The notes beneath the pieces were generated by a model. The model had not been told where the DNA came from and did no database searches. It saw only the letters and a program-made list of their open reading frames with translations. Below are positions 55,173 through 64,000 of a DNA stretch of 64,000 nucleotides, one piece after another. Position numbers and translations under genes: made by a program. This stretch comes from Lolium rigidum. Lineage: Eukaryota > Streptophyta > Magnoliopsida > Poales > Poaceae. The number at the start of each line of letters is the position of its first letter. Within the stretch, counting starts at the first letter, position 1. The stretch is taken from NCBI RefSeq assembly GCF_022539505.1, contig NC_061510.1:222602043-222666042 (forward strand), given 5' to 3'.

Positions 55173-56289
55173 GCAGCAGCGTGGCACGAGGAGGCGCTGG
55201 CGGACACCGTTGCGGCGTTCGACGCCTCCACGGCAGAAGAGGCGCGGCGGCGCCGGACGGAGGAGATGAGCCGGCGGGTGGTTGATGAGCGCCGCCGCTA
55301 GCGCGAGGAGCGGGAGGCGTTGTACCGTGAACGGCGGGAGGCGATCGAGCGCCGGCGACGGGAGTCGGTCGAGCGTCAACAACAACTGGCGGCGGAGGAG
55401 CGTCAGCAGCGGGAGGCGGCGATCTGGGGGAGGTGGGCGGACGCGTTGGCGGCGGCGATGATGGAGGCGCCAACGGATGTGGAGGAGGAGGAGGAGGCCG
55501 AGGCGGAGGAGGAGGAGACCGAGGTGGAGGACGATGACGAGTTCGAGTGGTCCGACGACGACGGGCCGCTCCCGGACGAGACGACCGATCAGCAACGCGC
55601 GCTCGTCGAGTCCTTCAAATCGGAGAAGAAGCTCCAGGACGACACCCGTGCCCGCGAAGAGGCGCAGATTCGTCGCGCCGTCGAGCTCTCCCTCCAGGCG
55701 GCGCAGCAGGGGAGGGCGGACGTCGACGCGTTGCTGGAGCAGCGGCGTCTCGCCACTGCCCTAGGCACGGAGAGGCGGCGCGCACAGCAAGAGCTGCAGC
55801 GGAGGGGATGCGACAACGGGGCGGGGCCATCGAACGCACCGCCGGGCGGTTAGTAGTCTAGGTTTAGATGAAATCTAGCCGTTTTCATTCAAACTTTGTA
55901 ATATATAATCAAATTTGAATGAAAACCTTTATTTCCGTGCACCAATATTCATTTGGGGCGGCGTTTGGGGGACGCGGCTGGGGAGCGACGTCCCCCAAAC
56001 GTGGCACGAACAAAACACGTCCCCCAAACGCTCGATCCGGCGTGTTTTGGGGGACGATTTGGGGGACGCGACTGGAGATACTCTTAGTCTACCTCCCTTG
56101 GCCCAACTATGGGCCCACAAAGATTGTAAAATGACCAAGGTGGGCTCGTATGTCGGCTCCATCGAAGGAGACCTATCAGGGGACAGATTCTTGATGGACA
56201 AGGCGGGAAGGCGTCAATGAAGGAAATACTAGATTAGATTTCATTGTAACCTAGCCGAGTTTGGACAGGACTCTCGGGACCTGTCCTGC

Positions 56290-56298
56290 TATATAAAG
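56290..56298 (+). promoter_or_regulatory. TATA box of solo LTR S
   Basis: TATATAAAG in CCTGCTATATAAAGGCCAGG. Confidence 0.65.
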
Positions 56299-56614
56299 GC
56301 CAGGAGAGGGCATGCCGATCACCAGAACAATAGTACGCAGAACCACCGCAACTTAGAGCACAAACCCTAGAATCCTTGCCTCTCGGCGAATTGACCACAA
56401 CACCCTATCGGCTAGCCCATTGTAACCCGATATATTCGATAAATCAAGATCAGACAAGCAGGAAGTAAGGGTTTTACCTCATTGAGGGCCCCGAACCTAG
56501 GTAAATCTCTCTCCTCGTTTGTTTGGTATCTGATGTCTCGTGCTAGCCTGCAGGATTCCGTCAACCCTAAGCCCCTCATGGTGGGCATTGCCGAGGAGCT
56601 CCCTCATCAATGGG

Positions 56615-57940
56615 TGTAAGCCATGTTGCACACGCAGTAATACTTGGGTTTGCTTGATGTGCCTAGCATGTACAGACATGGCCTCGGAACACCAGAAACC
56701 GAAAGGTTGAACACGAGTGATATGGATGATGTGATCAAAATGTTGATGTTCACCAATTGAAGCTACATCATCTCACGTGATGATCGGATTTGATGTAGTG
56801 AATTTGGATCGTGTGCCACTAAACAACTATGAGGGATGTTGAATTAAGTGGGAGTTCATTAGTAATTTGATTAAAACTTGAACTAATTATCCTGAACATA
56901 GTCTAAATTATATTTGTATTAAATTTTGTAGAATTGGCATCTGTTTTCTACCTTGTAATTCAGATAGAAACACTGTTAAATCTTACAAGTAACTTTACGA
57001 ACTGGTACCGTATTGTTAAAAAATCAATAAATGATTAAGTCCTATTGCAACTTTTGGTAACCCTCAAATTGCTAATTCAAAGAGCAATGGTTTCAATTAG
57101 TATCTAAAATTATCTTGTCTCCGTGAAACTTGATGTTTATATCCGTTTGAAAAGCAAGGAGATGAAAAGTTTGTTTTCAGAAATAAGCGAGGTGTGAGAT
57201 ATATGTGATATCTAAGACCTTATAACCAGATGATAGAATATAATTTTTATGGGAATGTACGAACGTTGAAGATGCTAGGCATCCCGATCCTCCAACTAGT
57301 TGGGCACTAACGTTATTCACGTATCCATATATGAACCATAGTGGCTTCGTCATGAAGTTGTCAGATTTGATGGATAAAATTATGAGTGAAATGGTTCATC
57401 ATATTAAAAGGTTACTAATAGTGAAATCCGAAACACTTGTCATGTGATGATCAACTTCAAAGTACAAAACTCAAGGGTGTTGGTATTTGACCAACAAGCC
57501 TAGAAGTTGTTGATGTTGAGTGTTTTCTGAAATATGAGGAAACCGAAAGAGAAGCTACAAAAGATTTTGGCAGAAAGAAAGAAAATACTAGAAATTCTAG
57601 CTCATGTGTATATAGATGATATACATGTTATCAATGTATTCTTTGATTGGTCACACAACTGAATTCTTGGGTATTTGGACCATATTGGTTGGTACGAGGT
57701 GTCATACAATACAACACAATACAAGAATACAATGGCCTAAGTGACTGACAAGGAATATGGTAACAATGCACGTCTGGAACAAAATAAATTACTATTATGT
57801 TCTTCATTGGCATTCTACCTAACCCTTGAATTTATCATTAAGAACATAATAATTGTTATTTTTCTCTGGTCAAATGAAAGCAATGAGTTCTTCAAATTAT
57901 GACCATACTAAATGTACAATGGATAAGTTATTATAAATCT
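56615..57940 (+). repeat. Leader and decayed gag region of the Angela-type element
   Basis: Continues the leader seen up to 35601, with CATGGCCTCGGAACACC and CACGTGATGATCGGATTTGA. Beyond about 56850 it is collinear in style with Angela gag-protease but full of stops; only short words such as KSKEMKSLF-type fragments can be read. No intact frame. Confidence 0.6.
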
Positions 57941-57942
57941 TA

Positions 57943-58592
57943 ATGGTGAAACACACATGCATAACACCGACGATAAAGTGCCATAAGGCAAATAATCAGA
58001 ATTCCACTTATTTGTGGAACCTCCAATTAGGCCATGTTAAAAAGGAACGCATGAACAAACTCCATGCAAATGGATTTTTGGAGTCATTCGATTTCAATAG
58101 TTTGGCACTTACAAATCTTTTCTAAAGAGAATGATTGAAATACCGTTCATAGGTCAAGAGTTGAACGGGCAACTAGCTTAGTGGAAACATACATCATGAT
58201 GAATATGGTTCATTGGGCATTGCTGTGTGCGGAAGATTCGTATACTTCATAAAACTTCCAACAAAGAATCAAGAAGATATATGAGGATATATTTGGTTGA
58301 GAAGAAAGGAGTCTGAATAGGTTCAAATAATTTCAGCACGAAGTGGAAATCATCGTAATGGAAAAGTCAAATATATATGATTCGATCATGGTGGAAATAT
58401 TCAAATTACGAACTTTAGCAAACATCTAAAAGAGTTGCGAAATTGTTCCACAACTCACGTTTCTCGGAGCACCATAGTTATGATGGCGTATTCGAGAGAC
58501 GTATCCAAACCTTGTTGTATTAATGGTGAGATAAAATAAAATAAAATAAAATGATGCCATTATATTTTTGTGGATTATGCATTAGAGACTAT
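57943..58592 (+). pseudogene. Angela-type pol remnant (GAG-pre-integrase and integrase)
   Basis: A 60-codon frame has STYLWNLQLGHVKKERMNKL, the GAG-pre-integrase motif with the first zinc-binding His changed to Asn. Downstream, scattered over all three frames, are integrase-core fragments (EVEN-HRNGK type, FDHGGN in place of the usual SDRGGEY) and DYALET at 58573-58590 just before the gap. Heavily decayed. Confidence 0.65.
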
Positions 58593-58692
58593 NNNNNNNN
58601 NNNNNNNNNNNNNNNNNNNNNNNNNNNNNNNNNNNNNNNNNNNNNNNNNNNNNNNNNNNNNNNNNNNNNNNNNNNNNNNNNNNNNNNNNNNN
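58593..58692. other. Assembly gap (100 N)
   Basis: Exactly 100 unresolved bases, a conventional unknown-size gap. The Angela reading stops at it and does not resume, so more than 100 bp may be missing. Confidence 1.
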
Positions 58693-59051
58693 ACTTTTAT
58701 ACTAAATACCATATGCTTACTCACCACATGTCCAGTTCGTTTGGGAAAAAAATCATGTTTTCTAATCTAACAGCTGACGTGCAACTATACGACTCCTTCT
58801 TTTACGTGAAAGTCACATATGCCACGAATTCGGTAGGAGCAAATTGCTTCCTTTTTTCAGCATGGAAGCAAATCCCTTCCTATTTTCACGATTCTTCTTA
58901 CTTTCCTGCGCCTACACGTTGTTCATAACAACAATAACGTGTAAGTCGAGTATGTATATTTTTTTTCTTTAAGACTGCCTCTTGATTATCTTGTTTTCTG
59001 AGATATATTCTCTTACTAGATGGCCCTCACAATGCGAGGGCATAATTGTAG
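58693..59051 (+). mobile_element. Helitron-3 remnant (3' end)
   Basis: The hairpin GCCCTCACA / TGCGAGGGC at 59023-59041 is one base different from that of Helitron-2 and is followed by ATAATTGTAGT where Helitron-2 has CACTATGCTAGT, so the terminal CTAG has become GTAG. The 5' end is not seen; TTATACTAAATACC just after the gap resembles the Helitron-2 start region and suggests it lies in the gap. Confidence 0.6.
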
Positions 59052-59461
59052 TGCTTATGTGAAAACTAAGTCCATATGTTATATGGATGATATTTAATAT
59101 AATGTATAATGATTTTATAATAAATAGAATAGCAAAGCAATTTGTTCATGATGCAATTAATAGAAAATAACTTGTTATTACGCAGGACAACTAACTAATG
59201 AGAAATTTTATTGCTTTCCATGGAATTTTCTTCGTATCGTTTTCTATACCGGCTTAAAATACATGAAACTCTTTTTTTTAAAAACAAGGTCTATTCTGAA
59301 CATGAACGTGTACTCTGTGTCCCAATTGGTTTATTGTTTTGTATTAATATCAAATTAAAAGTAATAAACACAAATATAAGTAGAAAATAAAATGAGCTTA
59401 ATTTATATATTTCTTTATGGTAGAGTGTACTCCCCAGGTGAACTTATGAGTAGAGCTATGC
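59052..59461. other. AT-rich intergenic DNA
   Basis: No element ends or frames supported. Confidence 0.5.
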
Positions 59462-60523
59462 CTCCCCGGCAACGGCGCCAGAAAACAGTCTTGATAACCC
59501 ACAAGTATAGGGGATCGCGGCAGTCTTCGAGGGAAGTAAAACCCAAATTTATTGATTCGACACAAGGGGAGGTAAAGAATACTTATAAGCCTTAACAACT
59601 GAGTTGTCAATTCAGCTGCACCTGGAAAAGCACTAGTAACAGGGGTGATGTGAAAGTAGCAGTAATATGGGAGCAATAGTAAAAGTAACACAGCAGCAGT
59701 AATAGTAACACAGCAGCAATGGCACCAGAAGATAGTTGATACTACTTCCAATGTCATGTAGAACGAGTATATGATGATGAAGGATGGACCGGGGTTCCCA
59801 GCTATCTACACTAGTGGCAACTCTCCAATAACAAGTGTTGGGTGAACAAATTACATTCGGGCAATTGATAGGATTGAGGAGGGCGTAAATCTAACTAACC
59901 TCTCATTAAATCGTAACAATAAAATTTTGATCTAAATATCAAAATAATTTGGACAAAGTTGCTTAGCGTGATGCTCTATTATCAATTTTTAATCTTTTTG
60001 TCTATCCTTTCAATTTTCGGATCTACTGCCTCCGTTTGAAAATAAGTTGCTCCAATTTACCTACATACAAAAACATTTGTAAGTGGATAGAAAAATTAAA
60101 GTATGTACATGAAGAAAGCAGTTAGAAAAGTTTTTCGAAAAGTGGTATGACCTCGAAATTTTATTTGATCCACGCTAGATAGAGACCGAGATGGAATCAC
60201 CATGCATACTGATTTATACAACTAATAATTAGTTGATTCTAAAAAAACTACTAATTAGTTGACTCTAACAGTTATAAATCTAGACTAGATATATACAAGT
60301 GTATATAAGTATTTATAGAACATTTTGCAAACTAAGAGGCGGCGCAGGAGGGGCGACAGGGTGGCCCCACAGTAGGCCGGCGCGGCCAAGGTGTGGCCCG
60401 CGCGGCCCACATGTGTGGTGGCCCCCTGGCTCTCCTCCGACTCCCCTTCGGTGTTCTGGGTGCTTCCGGGAAAAATAGGATGTTTGGTCTTCGTTTCGTC
60501 GAATTCCGAGAATAAACTTGACC
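59462..60523 (-). mobile_element. Gypsy LTR fragment (Sabrina/WHAM-like) with primer site
   Basis: On the minus strand the primer site TCTGGCGCCGTTGCCGGGGA (59462-59490) follows an LTR end reading GTGGGTTATCA at 59492. The LTR can be followed to about 59925, is interrupted by unrelated AT-rich DNA (59926-60335), and resumes at 60336-60523 with the stretch that reads ILFFPEAPRTPKG in shadow, as in the LTRs of A and B. Its start is missing and almost no internal domain is present. Confidence 0.65.
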
Positions 60524-62039
60524 GTCCATAGATATTTTTTTCAGCTGGAGAAAAGCTACTACGAATTCAAAATATATTATTCATAAGACATGGTATGATC
60601 CATGTCGATCTACATATATATCTACCCTATTGGATCTGACATTCAATATTTTTCTCAGTGGACAAAATTTCACACCTATAAACATAATTTGCTCAAATAT
60701 AAACAATTTTAGGTAATTCTGGAAGAATTTATGAACATATTAAGGGCCTTGCTACACCGAGGTCGACCTTGTTTTAGGATAGAGCAAGGTCACCCGGACT
60801 TTCTATTTTTGGAAAGTGGTCCCGTTTGTTTGTTTTTGTTTGTTTCTAAAAATAGCAACTCGGTGGGCAGCCAAAACACGTGGGTTGTGTCGTCTCTGAC
60901 TTTTCTTCTACCCAGCGCAAACGAATCCTTCTCTTCAAGCGTGACTTTTCTTCCTCGGTGGCCCACTTCTATTTATACGTTGCACCCCAAAAACTACGGC
61001 TACATCCATTGGCTTCCCCTCTACCTCTCCACTGAACCAAGGAGAATACTGAACGCGGCCGCTACATCCCCAACAAGATACAGGAAAAAAAAGACCACAA
61101 AGAACACCAAGGAAATCAAAATCGATCTCCTTAACGCTAAGAAACTAGAACGGCGCTGCTACATCCCCGAGCGTCATCCACCTGTAAGTTCCCACTCTAT
61201 CCCTGGATCTAACAGTTCCATCTATTGCCTGCTCCATCCATTGCCTCTATGTTATTTCATCCAAAAATAATGGAACGAATTCTGAACCAAAAATATGTTA
61301 CATCACAAGTTCACACACAAGAGATGTACTAATATGAAACTTCTGTTACATTCTAGTGTCTTAACATAAGAGCTAGATGTGACAGGAAAACTAGATGAAA
61401 CATAAGAACTAGATGTGACAGAACTATATGTTACTCTAGATTCGATTCATAAGACAATGAGATGTGACACAGGAAACAACATGTGTGTCTTGAGTCACTA
61501 CATGTTAAACTAGATGTGGAACCAACAAAAGCTATAGCTGACGAGTAGTAGATGTCACACTGAAACTAGATGGAAAAACAAAAAGCCAATAGCTGATCTA
61601 TAACAATATCATGGCTTTAACTACAGTTAGCATTTGTCATGTAGATCAAATGTAACATCCTACAAATCAAATGTCACATTTGGTTGATCCATACTTAGAG
61701 TTCTTCATGATGCATTTGGGATCCACTAAATGTTCTTCACATATAATTCCAAAAAAGCTTAATTCATGCACCTGTTACAATGAATGGCCTGAATACATTG
61801 CTCTCTTTCAACTCTCGGTAGAATGATATTCCCTGGTATGCCCGTTGCAAATGCACCTGTTACATTAGCAAAAATGTGGCTAACATTAAATTGAGGTAAA
61901 CGATTAGTCTGACAAGTAAAATACATCAGTTAAGTATAGTCTCAACAAAAAGTAGATGCTTATTTTGAAACGAAACATGGCCACAACTACAGGTAAATTT
62001 TTGTTCCATTTTATTGTAAGACGTAAAATCCCCATGGAA
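60524..62039. other. Unclassified DNA with a possible promoter/first-exon-like segment
   Basis: A 179-codon plus-strand frame (60731-61270) has no recognisable domain and is probably chance. Within it are a TATTTATA box (60970) and, 210 bp later, a good donor-like ACCTGTAAGTTCC (61180), so a 5' leader cannot be excluded. 61270-62039 is AT-rich with recurrent AGATGTGACA-type words. Confidence 0.3.
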
Positions 62040-62515
62040 ATGGTTCCATCTACTAAAATGGAACTAAATGGAACTGTCAGACATTAAATCCATGCCATCA
62101 AAAATGGTTCCATCTACTAACATGGAACTAATATAGGTTCCATCTACTAACATGGAACTAATATAGGTTCCATGGTACTGACATGGTACCATCTTGTGAC
62201 AAAAAAATAGGTTCCATCTACTAACATGGAACTAATATAGGTTCCATGGTACTGACATGGTACCATCCTGTGACAGAAAAATAGGTTCCATCTGCTAACA
62301 TGGAACTAATATAGGTTCCATGGTACTGACATGGTACCATCCTGTGACAAAAAAATAGGTTCCATCTACTAACATGAAACTAATATAGGTTCCATGGTAC
62401 CGACACGGTACCATCCCGTGACGGAAAAATAGGTTCCATCTGCTGAAAAAGGTTTAATCTACTAACATGGACTAATTTAGGTTCCATGTACTGACATGCT
62501 AGCATCCTATGACAA
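62040..62515. repeat. Minisatellite of about 75-bp units
   Basis: About five units built from ATAGGTTCCATCTACTAACA, TGGAACTAATATAGGTTCC, ATGGTACTGACATGGTACCA and TCCTGTGACAAAAAA. The first three hundred bases are regular and the edges degenerate. Each unit has the palindrome ATGGTACCAT. Confidence 0.85.
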
Positions 62516-64000
62516 AAAAAAATGGGCCGTGCTAGAGCTGTGCAGAAAAAAGGTTCCCTCCACTGCAAAAAAATGGTCGCACCTACTGTGTTGGAGCTGC
62601 AATCTTGCAGCTCCTCTCTTCTTCCTCACGGTGCTGCCTCTCACATCTCACAAAGAACAAGGGAGAAACAAGAATTTGGTGTCGGGCTGTCTCTCTTCTC
62701 TTTTCTCATTCTCAAACTGAAACATGGTGATTATAACGTCTTAAATAGACTCACACACCACACAGCCGGTGAACCACTCACCAACTAACTCCACTAGCCA
62801 AGCACTCACGCACACCACACCGATCAGAACATTTGACCCGGCCAACACACGTACGCACACAGCTAGCTAGTGACCCGCATACGGCTAACTAACTCAATGC
62901 ATGCACTAACTAACTAATTGTCTTGCTACATAACTACTGAAACACTCGGCCATAACCCTTGTAGTACATTGCGCATCAGCTCTTCATGCAGCACTGCATC
63001 GCACAGCGCCTCGACATCTCACCATCTTTGTAACATTGTTCTTGCACGCCTAACTCGAAACTCCGCCGGTTCCGTAGGCGTCGCACATAACACCTTGCCG
63101 GACTCTAACATACTAGAACAGAAACACACCTAGCATGCTAATAAACTACACACTAAATGCAGATACATAAATCAAGATTAAAGCTGACATATTGCATGTA
63201 ACGAGAACAAATTCGATGTGATTCAGATGGTTCCCATGTACTGTAACACACAATTACTGCCTAATGCATCCCTTTTTTCTATAGATGTAACACTAATTGC
63301 AGTTCATTAGGCAGGTGGCTCCATACAGATTCAGACGATGTAACACTACGTACTGCATCCCATCTTCAGTCAGAAAAAACTGTGCCCAAGATGCATACCT
63401 TACTCCAACAACGAGGATGTAGCAGAATCCCCGGAACTGGAACCCCACCGGCAGCACCGCCGCCGCCTGTTCTGCGGTACAACGTCGTCACTTTCACTTT
63501 CCATATGCCAACATCCTCACCCTGCCTCTCTCCTGCGGCGACCTCCACGCTAGATGCCTTACTCGTTACATCATGATTCTAGTGTGTTATATCTACTCGT
63601 ATTCTTGTTACATCATGATTCCTTTATATCTAGAAAAATAAACATGTTCCAGGTAATATGTTATATCATCACAATTCATGTGTTATTCTAAAAAATAAAC
63701 ATGTTCCATTTACTATGTTAAATAAACATGTGTTACATCTAAATGACAGAAAAACGGTTGTCCATCAGCAAAAACGGTTACAATTACTACCGAGATAAAC
63801 CCCCATCTATGTAAGCAGATTACTATCTACTACAGGTAAAATACTAGTTGATGAGCAACGATAGGCAGGGTCATCCACAAGATTTAGTAAAAACGTACTC
63901 GTTTCTAGCATTACGGATAGCATGTATTGCCTTAATTCAGGATGTAGCAGGAAGAGAGAAACAGATTCATCCATGGCATCAAAGAAAACATGGCCTTATC
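62516..64000. other. Unclassified intergenic DNA
   Basis: No supported gene or element end. GC-richer islands at 62570-62640 and 63410-63560 carry short frames without domains. A minus-strand stretch near 63090-62985 reads as a cysteine-rich peptide end (CYKDGEMSRRCAMQCCMKS) without an ATG. Confidence 0.4.

Larger units (their letters stand above)
35969..55853 (+). pseudogene. ORF of H2, split by Gypsy G (35969-36468 and 55178-55853)
   Basis: Removing G and one GCAGC copy joins the two parts in the same frame: about 392 codons from ATG 35969 to TAG 55853, with one internal TAG at 55299-55301. The N-terminus is arginine-, serine- and proline-rich. The middle is a long charged helix of RRQQREA-type repeats (predicted coiled coil). 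Next comes a glutamate-rich acidic run with a FEWSDDDGPLPDE motif, then a helical C-terminal region (RRAVELSLQAAQQGR). I recall similar hypothetical proteins in grass transposons of this type; a role as accessory ORF1-like DNA-binding protein is only an inference. No catalytic residues seen. Confidence 0.7.
35638..56083 (+). mobile_element. Harbinger-type DNA transposon H2, hosting Gypsy G
   Basis: The terminal inverted repeat is GAGCATTTCCAGTCGCGTCC at 35638, with the inverse at 56083 (GAGTATCTCCAGTCGCG read inward). The target duplication is TTA (35635-35637 and 56084-56086). Subterminal GTCCCCCAAA words recur at both ends. It carries one plus-strand ORF split by G. No DDE transposase recognised, so presumably mobilised in trans. 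Confidence 0.92.
35602..56609 (+). mobile_element. Solo Gypsy LTR S, inserted in Angela leader, hosting H2
   Basis: After removing H2, S is about 560 bp, from TGATGTGGGC to CCCTCATCA with the 5-bp inverted ends TGATG / CATCA. The target duplication ATGGG lies at 35597-35601 and 56610-56614. The ends resemble those of G's LTR (TTACCCTTCGGGTA near the start, ATTCCGTCAACCCTAAGCCC near the end), so S and G are related families. No primer site or internal domain, hence a solo LTR. Confidence 0.92.
33567..58592 (+). mobile_element. Angela/BARE/WIS-type Copia retrotransposon, outer shell of the nest
   Basis: 5' LTR 33567-34707 (TGTTGGAAATATGCCC to CCCTACA), then primer site TGGTATCAGAGC (34709-34720), then leader to 35601. 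The leader resumes at 56610 after the nested insert, collinear with Angela-type leaders in my memory (for example CATGGCCTCGGAACACC). Decayed polyprotein remnants follow to the assembly gap. No 3' LTR is seen, so it is either lost in the gap or truncated. It is inserted in LINE-2. Confidence 0.88.

Noticed and set aside
60226..60267. Direct repeat TAATTAGTTGA(T/C)TCTA around an A-run
   Set aside because: Resembles the two micro-retroposons, but the repeats are imperfect and the A-run is on the wrong side of the insert for target-primed insertion; slippage is as likely.

Overview
The window is a slab of intergenic DNA from a large grass genome, almost certainly Pooideae (wheat/barley/rye or ryegrass/oat type). 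The evidence is family-level and recalled, not searched: Angela/BARE/WIS-type Copia LTRs beginning TGTTGGAAATATGCCC, Sabrina-like Gypsy LTRs beginning TGATACGTCTC with a TGGCGCCGTTGCCGG primer site, CACTA elements with long subterminal repeat arrays, Helitrons and plant L1-type LINEs. I see no rRNA, tRNA or CRISPR. Only one reading frame outside a recognisable transposon could be a host gene (18718-19458, minus, unknown function). There is a 100-N assembly gap at 58593-58692.

Layout. (1) 1-9887: a minus-strand non-autonomous Gypsy-type element (A) whose 3' end lies left of the window. It carries a CACTA (276-3012), a solo LTR of its own family (4153-5751, TSD CACAA) and, inside its 5' LTR, a Helitron (7224-8771, exact A^T insertion). 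Element A itself sits in the 3' part of a LINE. (2) 9888-16622: that LINE (minus strand, ORF1/ORF2 overlap TAATG), split by a second CACTA (11856-16450, TSD AGG) whose interior holds a roughly 195-bp tandem array of hairpin-forming units and a 291-bp-arm foldback. (3) 16623-19501: low-content DNA and the hypothetical gene. (4) 19585-25667: a Harbinger-type element (TSD TAA) interrupted by a complete but broken Copia element (20163-25008, TSD CCGGT). (5) 25671-28490: AT-rich DNA with a diverged direct repeat. (6) 28490-33561: a second LINE, split by a Helitron (30875-33471). (7) 33567-58592: an Angela-type Copia that is the outer shell of a five-level nest.

The nest: Angela (from 33567) > solo Gypsy LTR S (35602-56609, TSD ATGGG) > Harbinger-type H2 (35638-56083, TSD TTA) > Tat-like Gypsy G (36469-55172, minus, 542-bp LTRs, TSD GCAGC) > two insertions in G: non-autonomous LTR element B (38321-45256, TSD CGGGG) and LTR D (48209-50427, TSD CCACC). 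In each case both flanks and both target-site copies are visible, and where the host was coding (H2 ORF, antisense ORF of G) removing the insert and one TSD copy restores the frame, so the order of events is well supported.

How the genes work together: nearly all coding sequence is mobile-element machinery, much of it broken or partial (LINE endonuclease and RT, Copia gag-pol, Gypsy gag-protease), plus ORFs of non-autonomous elements that must borrow RT and integrase. The last 5 kb (59052-64000) hold a Gypsy LTR fragment, a minisatellite of roughly 75-bp units and otherwise featureless AT-rich DNA.
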